NCBI GenBank assembly: GCA_963675135.1
Contig: OY776121.1
Coordinates: 61,029,265 to 61,093,264, forward strand
Origin: Galeopsis tetrahit
Lineage: Eukaryota; Streptophyta; Magnoliopsida; Lamiales; Lamiaceae
Direction: 5' to 3'
DNA length: 64,000 nucleotides
Shown: positions 11,236-21,480 of the stretch, piece after piece
Numbering within the stretch: position 1 is the stretch's first letter
How the letters are laid out: each line of letters begins with the position of its first letter
Translations under genes and position numbers: made by a program
Notes under the pieces: model-generated
The model's database searches: none
Told to the model about the DNA's origin: nothing
What the model saw: only the letters and a program-made list of their open reading frames with translations

Positions 11236-13713
11236 TTAGATAAGTTTAGGTACCCTTTGAGTTTTGGGTCCTGAGAGGTTAGCAGTACCTTTTGGAACCC
11301 AAACTTGCCTAATTACCCTGATTGATTCAAGGTGGCTAAGTTGTTTTCCTTGTGCATCAACATACACTGTCTTTCCCTTAAATGCCTTAGGGAAAGTATG
11401 TGTGAAGGAGTTAACTCTGTAAGTTTCAGGAGAATTGTCAACTCTCCTGAACTTATGAGTTCTTTGTGCAACTTGATGAAATCTTTGAGGAAAGGCATTT
11501 TTATGACCATTACCCTTTGGCATGAAGGGTTTTGGTTGTCTCATTTTATTTTGCCTTTGAGGATAGTTGTCCTTAGGTCTATTCAGCTGAGGCTTTCTCA
11601 GATGAGTTGGCCTAGGCTGATTATACCTTGGATAACTTCTCTGAACATTGTTCAGTAGAGTTGCCCTTTCATTGGGTCTACTCTGCTGACCAATATTCCT
11701 CTTGTGTTCAGGAGCCTTGACCTTTTCCAAAGGTTTGGGCCTAGTCTCCTGAGGCACTTGAGTAGGCATTTCATTTAATTTGCCCTTTCCTTTGTTTAGT
11801 GGCTGAATTATTTCATTTTCAGCTTGTTGTGCCACTGATTTAACAAAGATTTTCTTAGTGTTACTTGTAGAAGCAACACTAAGACAAGGTGAAGATTCAA
11901 ATGGATCAAAACCTAATCCACTTCTTTGAGCCATAGGTCTTTGATAACTCTGAATTTCCTCTATTGCTCTAGAGGATTTGTTCAAAGCAGACATCTTTAA
12001 TTTCAGACTCTCTTCACTTGATTTAAGAATATCATATTCATGTGAGAGGTTCTCAAATTTGGCATTCAGAATTTTCAGTTCAAAATCTTTCCTCTTCTGA
12101 GATAGTAATTGATCATCTATCTCCTTTTGTTGGTCAACTATCCTGAGATTTGCTTCCTCAAGCTTTCTCAAGACTTGTTGATACAACTCAGTAGATTTGA
12201 CATCAACAGTTACCTCAGAGTTTTTGGTAAGTTCAATAGCCAATCTTTCATTTTCTCTCACACAATTATCATGAAATTCTTGTAATCTAGTGAAATCTTC
12301 CATTAACTTCCCAAAGGAAAGTTTCAAGTTGACTTCACTAGTGTTCTGTGATAAGAATGATGGTGAGCTAGAAGTGGAGGATACCTCATCATCCTCAAGA
12401 GCCATGTTGCACACATCATCATCATCATCATCATCACTGTTTGAGAACAGTCCATCAGAAGAGTTGAAGCTTTCAGTACTATCAGATTCTTCACCAGCCA
12501 TCATGGCTTTTCTATTGGTGAATTTCTTGTCTCTTTTGGCTTGCCTTTCTCTTCTTTCTTTAGAGTTTAATTCAGGGCAGTCATACTGGAAGTGCCCTTT
12601 CTTCTTGCAATTGTAGCATAGGTCTTCATCATCATCCTTTTTGGATTCATCTCTTCCTTTTGATGATGAAGGGTCAGCTCTACTGGACCTTCTCCTATCA
12701 GAGTACTTGTCCTCTGATCTTTTCTCTTCAGGCTTTTTGTCCTTGGCCTGATCTTCAGGGGAGTTGTACCTTCTCCTGAATTTGTTGTCTTGGTAGAATT
12801 TCTTGTATCTACCAAACCTTGTGTTGAGCTTGTCAAACCTTCTAGTCATCAAGGCTAGTTCTTCCTTCATTTCAGTCTTTGAGACTGACTTTGATGATCT
12901 GGGAGTAGGTTGCATTTCAGGTTTAGCAACTTTGGCCTTGAATGCCACTCCCTTAGTAGGATTTGAAGGTTCCTCAACAGGCTTTCTTCTATTGAGGTCA
13001 AACTCATAGGCTTTGAGTTCTGAGAAGATTTGTTGCATGGGCATGGAGGAGAGATCCTTGGTGTTCTGCATCATTACAGCATATACATCCCACTTTTGAG
13101 TGAGACTTCTCAAGATCTTCAATCCAACTTCTCTCCTGGAGTACACCTTGCCCAATGAGTTGATTTCATTCATCACATCAGTGAATCTTCCAGCAAATTT
13201 GTCAATGGACTCATCAGCTTCCATTGAGAATTGCTCAAACTTTTGCACAGCAACTTGGAGCTTGTTCTCCTTGATCTTTTCTGTACCCTCACACATCTCA
13301 GCAAGAGTATCCCAAATTTCTTTGGCTGTGGTGCAGTGGTAGACTCTACCCATGACTGCATCTGGAATTGTTTGGTAGAGGGTGTTCATGGCAAGATAAT
13401 TCAGATTATCTTTTCTCTTTTCATCAGCAGTGAAGTCATCTTCATCTTTGGGAATCAGTTCCCTTATATCAGCTCTTTGTTCATCTGTCACCCTGGGGTT
13501 AGTTTGAGTAAACACAAAAGGTCCTCTTGTGATTACTCTTAACATGTCAGTGTGAAGAGATGCAAGATGAGCCCTCATTCTAATTTTCCAGAAGTCATAA
13601 TTGTCTATTGAAAACATGGGCAGTTTATGATGTGAAATGTGGTTGACTGGATTTGTGGCCATGTTGTCCAATCCTTGAACAGCAGGTGGAGGAACAACAT
13701 TGTTGTTGGCCAT
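11236..13713 (-). CDS. gag: Copia gag polyprotein (825 aa)
   Basis: Capsid and nucleocapsid protein of the Copia element. It starts at the first ATG after the primer site (MANNNVVPPPAVQG). Residues about 30-280 form the UBN2/DUF4219-type gag core (HKLPMFSIDNYDFWKIRM; later KFAGRFTDVMNEI). A basic, serine-rich linker leads to a CCHC zinc knuckle, CYNCKKKGHFQYDC (C-x2-C-x4-H-x4-C), near residue 370. An acidic stretch with a run of Asp follows, then a predicted coiled coil (about 450-580) and a basic, Pro/Arg-rich tail. It ends at TAA 11238-11236. The same frame continues to the protease after this stop and a second one at 11184-11182, so gag and pol may once have been one frame. It is longer than a minimal Copia gag, as in Sireviruses. 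The reading frame itself is intact. Confidence 0.92.
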   Translation of the reverse strand: MANNNVVPPPAVQGLDNMATNPVNHISHHKLPMFSIDNYDFWKIRMRAHLASLHTDMLRVITRGPFVFTQTNPRVTDEQRADIRELIPKDEDDFTADEKRKDNLNYLAMNTLYQTIPDAVMGRVYHCTTAKEIWDTLAEMCEGTEKIKENKLQVAVQKFEQFSMEADESIDKFAGRFTDVMNEINSLGKVYSRREVGLKILRSLTQKWDVYAVMMQNTKDLSSMPMQQIFSELKAYEFDLNRRKPVEEPSNPTKGVAFKAKVAKPEMQPTPRSSKSVSKTEMKEELALMTRRFDKLNTRFGRYKKFYQDNKFRRRYNSPEDQAKDKKPEEKRSEDKYSDRRRSSRADPSSSKGRDESKKDDDEDLCYNCKKKGHFQYDCPELNSKERRERQAKRDKKFTNRKAMMAGEESDSTESFNSSDGLFSNSDDDDDDDVCNMALEDDEVSSTSSSPSFLSQNTSEVNLKLSFGKLMEDFTRLQEFHDNCVRENERLAIELTKNSEVTVDVKSTELYQQVLRKLEEANLRIVDQQKEIDDQLLSQKRKDFELKILNAKFENLSHEYDILKSSEESLKLKMSALNKSSRAIEEIQSYQRPMAQRSGLGFDPFESSPCLSVASTSNTKKIFVKSVAQQAENEIIQPLNKGKGKLNEMPTQVPQETRPKPLEKVKAPEHKRNIGQQSRPNERATLLNNVQRSYPRYNQPRPTHLRKPQLNRPKDNYPQRQNKMRQPKPFMPKGNGHKNAFPQRFHQVAQRTHKFRRVDNSPETYRVNSFTHTFPKAFKGKTVYVDAQGKQLSHLESIRVIRQVWVPKGTANLSGPKTQRVPKLI

Positions 13714-13841
13714 ATCTCAAGAATAAGCAGTTAGTCAACAGATAAGAGATTTCAGATAGAGATCAGTTCAGTGACCACACAAATATGTGAATTTTTTGAA
13801 AACCAAGATGGATTTTCAGAAGCAGTGGTCTATGAACCCCT

Positions 13842-13853
13842 GCTCTGATACCA
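13842..13853 (-). other. Copia primer-binding site (tRNA-iMet)
   Basis: The minus strand reads TGGTATCAGAGC, two bases inside the 5' LTR. This is the complement of the 3' end of plant initiator methionine tRNA, the usual primer of plant Copia elements. Confidence 0.92.
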
Positions 13854-13855
13854 CT

Positions 13856-15651
13856 TGTTGGTCCTGAAAGGAGTATATAACAAGTGTATGGAGGGGGGGA
13901 ATACACTTGTTTGCAATTATTTTCAACTTTTGATCAAACCAGAGCTCAGCAAGGTTGTCTTGGACAACTCTACTGAAGATGATTACCTCTTCTAAGATAA
14001 TCAAACTACTAAGTACTATTGAGTACTTAGTTGAATAACTATCTAGGGGAGTTATATGTGCGGAATAGTGGTTGGCCCTTTAAGTTTAGACTCCTTTAGT
14101 TTCTGAAATCACTTTGTCAATTCAATACAGTCCAGTTTTCAGGGAACTTGTCCAATACAGTTTTGCACAGTCTTTGAATGTAAGTTCTTTTGTAAATCAG
14201 TTTTGTGTGCAATGTTGAATGTATGACAATGCTTGAAATTAAATCAACACAAGAGTTTATAGTGGTTCAGAGACTCAAGCTCCTACATCCACTTTCCCTG
14301 ATTGAACAGGATAATTCCTTCACTCTTGGAATTAACTTGTTTTATAGTGCCAAGGTGCACTTGATCAATAACACCACTCCTTGGTGAATTGATCCCTAGG
14401 ATTTATAGAGTCCTAGTACCCTCTTCTCAACTCAGAACTGAACTGTTCTTCTCTCAACAGTCAGCTCCTACCACTTCTACTACTACAACCTTCTCACTTT
14501 CTCACTTGAAAGAGGTAAGGGTTGAAGTAAGGTTCCAACTAATGAGATATCCTTTACAATGAAGATCAGTGTATAAGGATTAGGATATCTCTCTAAGCTT
14601 TGTATGGATATACAGTAAGTTCAGCTTAGAAGAAGTGTTTCAAGACTAAGAATGTCTTTTGAAGACTTTGAAGCTTTCAGAATGATTGCTCAGTTGGATG
14701 TAGAATGGATGCTTCAAATGGTCTTCACACTTCTTGTATTTATAGACAAATTTGAGGATTTGCCCGTTGGAGAGGCAGCCCCAAATTGCTATAAATGTCT
14801 TTCTTGAGTTCTTCAAACTGGAAGACAGATTAATTCTTGATAGTGACATGTCCTTATTTGGGTAATAAACGGCTGTTAAGACTTTGTCTTCATTCTGCAG
14901 CACTTTTCCCAATGTTTGACTTCTTATTAAGACTTGGACATGGCTTCTGAAGATTGATCCAATGATAGGACAACATTCCTTATCAAATGGACAACTCTCC
15001 TTATCACTATCAGCAGTTTTTCTTATCAGCATAGTTGGCTTGCTCTTCTTCAGATGACTTGGCTCTTTCCCTTTGCTTCACTTGGAATTGATCTCAGCAA
15101 GATACAATGAAGTCTTTTAGGGTGTAGTTGTCTCTTTCTCTTCAGCATAGTTGACCTTCAAACATTAGAACATTTGTTCTGGTTCAATTTTACTGAGACA
15201 ACTCTTCTGGACAACTCTCCTGATCAACATACTTGGCCTTTGAGCTTCAGAGCTTTTGTTTTTGCACAGAGTTAACCTCTCTGGACAACTCTCCTGATCA
15301 GTGCATTTGAGTAAACTTGTCCTTTTGAGCTTTACAACCTTGTTCTTGCATAGAGACAACTTCTCTGGACAACTCTCCTGATCAAGGCATTTGGTTTTCA
15401 ATAGAGTATCCTTGGCCTTAGTGATTGTTCCAGAATTTGAGCCTTGAGGGGACTTGATCATGATAATCTTCAAAGCATAGGTTCCCCCTCACATTGTGCA
15501 TCTAATCATCTAAGAGCTGCCTAACATATCAGCTTCTCATCTAGCCTTATGCTATGTGTTCTAGCATTCTTAGAACACAATCATCTTGACTTAGGCATGT
15601 CTCAGGGGGTTTTGGTATTTAATCAAAACATATCTCATTTTATTTCCAACA
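13856..15651 (-). repeat. Copia 5' LTR
   Basis: Direct repeat of 229-2018. It lies next to the primer-binding site, so it is the 5' LTR of the minus-strand element and should hold the active promoter. Small differences from the 3' LTR include a 3-4 base insertion near 14830 (acagattaattcttg against acagatttttg) and a run-length change near 13890. It ends 'ttccaaca' at 15651, followed by ctaaaaaa. Confidence 0.95.
14737..14745 (-). promoter_or_regulatory. TATA box of the Copia 5' LTR
   Basis: The minus strand reads CTATAAATA in the sequence TTTGTCTATAAATACAAG. It is the best TATA match in the LTR and is conserved in the 3' LTR (1107-1115). Transcription would start about 30 bases further along the minus strand, near 14705. 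The start site is inferred. Confidence 0.6.
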
Positions 15652-15944
15652 CTAAAAAAAAAAAAAAAAACCCCTCAATTTTTCATTTTATTAGTTGGAG
15701 AGTAAATTTGTTCTATTTTAAACAAATTGAGGGTTCATTTCCACAAAATATATGAGTTCAATTTGTGCTTCACACAAAAGGATTCAATTTGTAACTTTTT
15801 TAAAATTATAATCATCGTTACTTTTGATTTTCAAATTTTTTTGTTTGGAATTTTTTTATAAAGTTTTTTTTTTATGAAGTTAAATGATGTAAATTACTAC
15901 TCCATATAAAGAGTTATTATTAACAGTTAACTTGTACGGTCTGG

Positions 15945-16672
15945 CAATGACGGAGCCAGGAAATCTCAATAGGGGAGCCCGATTACCATTACTTTAAAAA
16001 TAAAATAATATATACTTATTATACTCATCAAAATTTACATGATAAAATTGTTAATACATTTCATTAAATTAAATTGAACAAGCTAACTTTCATTTTGTTT
16101 TGAAGTTTTGATAGTTCGATTCAAAATTAAGCGAAACAATTTTAAAATTGCTAAAATATTAAATTCAAAAAACATTTTATTAAATGTCTTTTAATTAATA
16201 CATTTTATTCAAAAAAATTAAAAACGTTTTGACTTGAAGTTTTGATAGTTCGATTCAAAATTAAACATTTTATTCAAAAAATAAGCTAACTTTCATCTTC
16301 GATTGTAAATGTCTTTTAATTAATACATTAATGTGTTCCAATACTCTATTATTTACACGGTTTGATCGGCACATTTTTTAAGACAAGTGGATTTAGTTAT
16401 TGGTGAATAAAGTATGGATATTTTGAGTGATTTGGTGAGGGGTAAAATAAAATGTATAAAAAAATGAGTGACAATTTTAAAAATAAAATGATGTTGGGAG
16501 GATATTAATTTTGTTGGATGTTTCCATATTAAGAATGTGCAAATAATCTTTTCACGTTCCAATAAAAAAAAGTGTGTAAATATTACGGGACAAAAGGAGT
16601 ATATATAAAAAAAAAAAAATATATTGGTGGGGGGCCACTGGGCCCCCTGGCCCCATTGTGGCTCCGCCCCTG
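15945..16672. mobile_element. hAT-like non-autonomous DNA transposon
   Basis: The left end reads caatgacggagccagg and the right end ggctccgcccctg, whose complement caggggcggagcc gives a terminal inverted repeat. The flanks gtct-gg (left) and gtctatgg (right) fit an 8-bp target duplication with a 2-base loss; the paralogous empty site near 32958 reads gtctatag. It contains no coding capacity and holds a nested Stowaway element. The superfamily call rests on the 8-bp duplication and is moderate. Confidence 0.65.
16344..16599. mobile_element. Stowaway MITE nested in hAT-like element
   Basis: TA at 16342-16343 and 16600-16601 flank ends 'ctctattatttacacgg' and 'attacgggacaaaaggag'. The body matches the copies at 1-224 and 32413-32606 (tttgatcggcacattttt; aaaaaaagtgtgtaaata). 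256 bp, no coding capacity. Confidence 0.72.
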
Positions 16673-17389
16673 GTCTATGGTCTAGTTGATTAGTATAAAT
16701 TAACCGTGGTTCATTGTAAATTAAATAACCATCTTTTATTCATTTATAATTAAATTTTTTAATAATCATAAATAAATCATCAACTTTACATATGGTTATA
16801 AATTAGGCTTCTTGGCAAACTCATTTGTGCTCGAATCAAACGTAATTTAAACTTTTTGATAACATGACACATTTAAAAAAAAAATAACATTATTCTTTAA
16901 ATCTGATCTAATTTCAAAATGTTTAATTGGACACAAATGAATTTTATCAAAAAGTCTAATTTACAACAATATGTAAAATTGATGATTTATTTACAATTAT
17001 TAAAAAATTTAGATTAGATTGCAAATAAATGAAAGATGATGATTTAATTTGTAATTAACCATTTAATCTATTACTTTGAGATAATTCTCATGTTTATAGT
17101 ATCCCTAGTACTAATTTACTAATAGGAAATTATGGATTTTGTGTTGTAAGTTAAAATGATATATCATTTATAAGACTAGTGAAATATGATATGTTAGAAT
17201 TTTAAAAGGCCTATTTATTTTTTTAAAAAAAATGGCATGCATTAAATTTATTGGGTTAATAAATTATATATAAACAGTTATTTTTTTTAATCAATCAAAA
17301 TTAATACCCTTCTAACGTCATTTTATTTTTAAAATTATCACTTAATTGCAACACTTCATCAAAATCCTATTTTCTTAAAATTGTGTCTG

Positions 17390-18530
17390 TGCAAATAATT
17401 TCGGGACGAGAGAAGAACAAATTAAATTAACCAAAACAAACCAATAATAAATTTTATTCAAACTAATTAAATTAACCAAAACAAAGCAATAATAAATTTT
17501 ATTTAAATTTGAAATTTGGTCTTTTCCCAAAACAGAATAGCAGATTTCTTCTCCAATGGAGAATAAAGCAGCACAGTAAATAAATTGTGCTTTATAATTA
17601 TGGCTAATTGTAGAATTCATTTTTTATATATATTTTCATTATATTAATTCTAGATCTATATACTTTTTAATTTCCTTACATTGGAGTAACAATTATTTTC
17701 TCCTTTCAATAGAAGGTTGAAGGGGAAACAAATTTAACAAAAGTTTGTGAGCTTAAAGAAGAAGATGATTTGTTTTAGAAATCCAAAAGAATGATTATGA
17801 TAATATGGTCTCTAAAATAAAATAGAACAAACATGTCCTTCAACTAATACTCCTTCTTGTCCAGTATTAATAATTTGCATGATTTGACCGCATTTCCACA
17901 AAAAATATGAGTTCAATTTGTGCTCCACACAAAAGGGTTCAATTTGTAACTTTTTTTTCAATTATAATCTTCGTTGCTTTTGATTTTCAAATATATTTGT
18001 TTGGAACTTTTTATAAAGTTTAATTTTGTTTTTTTTGAAATTAAATGAAATGTAAACTATTACTAGTTATTACAAATTAAACCGATTTTAAGGTTCATGG
18101 TAAATTAAATTATCACATTTTATTTATTTGCAATTTAATTTAATTTTTTTAATAATTGTAAATAAATCATCAATTTTACATATTGTTTTAAATTAAATTT
18201 CTTGGTAAACTCATTTGTGTCCGAATCTAACGTAATTTAAACTTTTTGATAACATGACACATTTTTAATGAAACAACATTATTCTTTAAATTTGATCTAA
18301 TTTTAAAATGTCTAATTCGTTACGACACAAATGAATTTATTAAAAAATCTAATTTGCAACAATATGTAAAGTTTGATAATTTATTTACTATTATTAAAAG
18401 ATTTATATTAAATTGCAAATGAATGAAAAACAGTGATTTAATTTACAATTAACCATTTAATCTTCTCATATTATAGTATCCCTTAGTACTAATAGGGATT
18501 TTGTGTTGTAAGTTTAAATGACATGTCACT
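17390..18530. repeat. Segmental duplication unit, copy 2
   Basis: 17390-17860 matches 23395-23870 (aattaaattaaccaaaacaaa; gaggttg..gggaa; tagaaatccaaaa). A 30-base remnant of the Stowaway MITE (aataatttgcatgatttgac, 17867-17886) is fused directly to 'gcatttccacaaaaaatatg', so an internal deletion removed the rest. From 17890 it follows copy 1 and copy 3. No gene seen; the short open frames here are AT-rich and not convincing. Confidence 0.75.
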
Positions 18531-18907
18531 GAAAAATGATATTTTTTTTGGGTAGATTTTCTGTAGACTCAATTTCTTATAAAGGAATCGAATACATTTT
18601 TAAAAATGGGTAGGTGATTCGGGTGGAATTTACACACTTTAGATGCACATGTGAAGCTCATTTTAGTGTTGATTTCATTGATTTATGGTTTGAATATGAT
18701 GATTTGAGCCAAAATTAGGGAAAGGTTGTGTTTTGTCGACTTTGTAGGAAAAATGAAGGATTTTGGGAGAAAAACACCTACTACAATTCACTGGACCAAA
18801 GAGAGGAGTGCACCATTGGATCCGGCTCGAAAAACAGAGTGGAATGAAAAAAAGAATCGAGTCAATCGGAGGTCGGAAGCTCGAGATATGAAGAGACGAA
18901 GAGCTTC

Positions 18908-19136
18908 GTATTTTGCCCGGGTAGAATCAACCTGGCCGGGTAAAATCAACCTGGCCGGGTAGAATCAACCTGGCCGGGTGGTTTTAGCCCGGCCTCACTC
19001 TGTTCAGCCTAGAGCTTCGTATTTTTCCCGGGTAGAATCGACCTGGCCGGGTGGATTCCACCCGGGCAAGCCAATTTCACCTCTTGCTTCGTATTTCGGC
19101 CGGGTGGCATGCCCGGGTAGAATCCACCCGGCCGGG
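18908..19136. repeat. GC-rich tandem boxes, array 1
   Basis: Repeats of a 20-base unit with core 'cctggccgggtagaatcaac': three tight copies at 18927-18990, then looser copies around 19040-19136. Far more GC-rich than its neighbours. It occupies the same relative place in this half as the ctcggccgag array does in the other half. Confidence 0.8.
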
Positions 19137-19724
19137 TGATTCACGTATTCTACAACACTAGAATAAACGACCGCAAGTATACGGCGTCTATCGTAGAGAA
19201 GTAAGTACGAGGTCTATCCCACGAGGAGGTGTAGTGTAAAAGTGAAGTTTGTCGATTGAATTCTAAATAGACGCGATCGATTAAGTTGAAATGTAGCAAT
19301 TACCCCTAATTATCTACCCAAGTGTCACAAGTAAACAATTAAAAGAGTAATATAGAAATCGATCAACAAATGCTCTAGAACCAAAAGTGTTCTAGCCAAT
19401 AACTAGCATAATCAAATTAACAAAATTCAAAGAAATAGCTAAATAAAAAGAAAGAGAAAGTTTAGTCTAGAATGTGATAGAGAATGGAATTTCCAAGCTA
19501 TTGCATCCTTCCTTGCTTGATTTGATGAAGAATTGAGGAAGAAATTGCCAAAACACCTCCAAGTATGTGTTACTATGTGTAGAATTTGAGGAATTGGGGG
19601 AGAATGTCTTGGGTTTTAAGAATGAGACTTTATATAGTGTTGGGGTAGGGCTTAAGGATGAAAATTGCACTTAGGTCCTTGAAAATTGGACAAAATATGC
19701 AAAAACCACCGAGAGCAGGGGAGA

Positions 19725-19927
19725 CTCGGCCGAGTGGGACAACTCGACCGAGTTGGGGTGTTAGAATTGGGGAAAAGGCCTTCTTCAGGACTCGGCCGAG
19801 TTGCAATTGTTCCAGTGCCCAAGTTCGCCCAGCAGCTCGGCCGAGTCAGGGAGCTCGGCCGAGTGGCAAAATCATTCCAGATTCTGGTCCTCGGTAGGAC
19901 TCGGCCGAGTTGGGTAACTCGGTCGAG
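19725..19927. repeat. GC-rich palindromic boxes, array 2
   Basis: Seven copies of the 10-base palindrome ctcggccgag, five exact (19725, 19791, 19836, 19854, 19900) and two with one change (19743, 19918). Six of them form three pairs with starts exactly 18 bases apart. The boxes are embedded in otherwise unrelated text, which suggests that the word itself was kept or multiplied. Confidence 0.85.
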
Positions 19928-21480
19928 TTGCAGTCTGAATTTGTTTCGTGCATAACTTTTGCTTGCTTCCGACCTCCAATCGACTTCATTCTTTTGGCCA
20001 TTCCACTCCGTTTTTTGAGACGAATCCATTGGTGCCCTCCTCTTCTCGATCTAGTGAAGTATGGTTGGTGTTTTGCTCCAAATTCTATCGTATTTCCTAC
20101 AAAATCGACAAAACACAACCTTTTCCTCATTTTGGCTCAAATCGTCATATTTACACCATAAATCAATGAAATCCACATCAAAATACACTTCACATGTGCC
20201 TCTAAAGTGTGTAAATTCCACCCGAATCACCGGGTCACATGCTCCTCGGGGGGTTTTTTGCCATTTTCTCCATTTTTTAGGGACCAACTTGCAATTTTGG
20301 CATCCAAACCCTACTCCAACACTATATAAGCCCTCATTCTTCAAATCAAACACACTCTCCCCCAAATTCTCAAATTCCACACATAGTTACACACAATTGG
20401 AGGTGAATTGGCCATAGCTTCTTCATTTCTCCATCAAATCAAGCAAGGAAGGATGCAATAGCTTGAAATTTTCATTCCCCATCACATTCTAGACTAAGCT
20501 CTTTCTTTTTATTTAGCTATTTCTTTGGATTTTGTTGATTTGATTATGCTAGTTATTGGCTAGAACACTTTTGGTTCTAGGGCTATGTTTATACTTTGGA
20601 TGATGTTTATGAATTAATTTCTTGTTTATTTGGTGGTTGTGTTGTTATTTCTATTTGGATGCTTAACTTTCATTGCAAGACATGTTGTCAATGGCCATGA
20701 TAATGTGTTTGATTTATTATTAATTGAAATTGGATTGAGAGATCTTTTTCATTAATCGTATTTAAGCATTCGACCCAATATTATTGTGAGCTCGAGAGAG
20801 GATCAATTATTGGGAGAGTATTATATGATCTTAGGACCCTTTTTGAGGTTTATTATGCATGCTAGGTAGAGATACTAGTTTGTGTGATACTTCTCTTGGA
20901 TTAATTGGATCGAGAGAACTTTTAATTCATTATTTCGTGATCAACCATATAGTAATCAACACAACACCACTTAATTAGGCTTTTGATCATAAATTGACCC
21001 CTTAGTGTGACATATGTCTTGGAACCTATTTCCCTTCTTTGAGTTTTAATCATATTTCTCTCGTTTCTTTGGTTTGCATGATTGTTGATCGATTTCTATA
21101 TTACTCGTTTAATTGTTTACTTGTGACAACTTTGGGTAAATAATTAGGGGTAATTTCACATTTTACAACTTATCGATCACGTCTATTTAGAATTCAATTG
21201 ACAAACTCCACTTTTACACTACACCTCCTCGTGGGATCGACCTCGTACTTATCACACTACGATAGACGGCGTATACTTGCGGTCGTGTATTTTAGTGTTG
21301 CATAATACGTGAATCAGTAGGATCAACAATACAAATAAAATACGCGAAAAATATGTATATTAATTGATGTAGTTTAAACGGTTGAGCATAATCTATTTTA
21401 CGTTGTGTAACATGCATTTTACAATTTTTTAGCATGTTATTTTGCAATGTTTGCAATAATAACTTATAATGACATACACT

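Larger units (their letters stand above)
229..15651 (-). mobile_element. Full-length Ty1/Copia LTR retrotransposon, Sirevirus-like
   Basis: A 15.4 kb Copia element on the minus strand. In element order it has a 1796-bp 5' LTR (13856-15651), an initiator-Met tRNA primer site, gag, protease-integrase-RT-RNase H (the Copia domain order), a 0.67 kb spacer, a third ORF of about 1584 codons, a polypurine tract and a 1790-bp 3' LTR (229-2018). The LTRs start TG and end CA. The flanks are ctaac (224-228) and ctaaa (15652-15656), a 5-bp target duplication with one mismatch. By eye the LTRs differ by about 18 substitutions and four small indels, near 1%, so the insertion is recent. Pol is frameshifted and the third ORF has stops, so this copy cannot be autonomous. 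A long coding region after pol is typical of the Sirevirus lineage; the lineage call is an inference. Confidence 0.93.
15652..17180. repeat. Segmental duplication unit, copy 1 (right part)
   Basis: Starts with 'cctcaatttttcattttatt' and continues through 'atgagttcaatttgtgctt' and 'cttcttggcaaactcatttg' to 'ttataagactag'. The same order of words occurs at 17890-18530 and 32615-34640. It was joined to the MITE at 1-224 before the Copia element split them. The hAT-like element 15945-16672 lies inside. No gene seen. Confidence 0.8.
18612..21316. repeat. Complex head-to-head inverted repeat
   Basis: Blocks in plus order: A (18612-18890), GC box array 1 (18908-19136), B reversed (19137-19380), C reversed (19380-19680), GC box array 2 (19725-19927), A reversed (19930-20240), C (20250-20580), B (20580-21316, with about 450 extra bases inside). 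Thus A pairs with A reversed, and B-C pairs with C-B. The outer ends match as an inverted repeat: tgattcacgtattctacaac at 19137 and the complement at 21316. No long ORF is convincing, since the open frames overlap on both strands. It may be two LTR-like units in opposite orientation or a foldback element. The class is unresolved. Confidence 0.75.

Noticed and set aside
13841..13855. tRNA-like sequence tgctctgatacca
   Set aside because: It matches only the 3' end of tRNA-iMet and is the primer-binding site of the Copia element; no tRNA gene is present.
17375..17620. Small minus-strand frame with repeated NKIYY.FVLVNL residues, similar to one at 23461-23652
   Set aside because: The likeness comes from the shared AT-rich tandem repeat in the duplicated segment, and no start context or codon bias supports a gene.
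19652..20417. Several open frames of 80-125 codons around the GC boxes
   Set aside because: They occur on both strands, read through the ctcggccgag repeats, and are not kept in the matching block of the inverted repeat.
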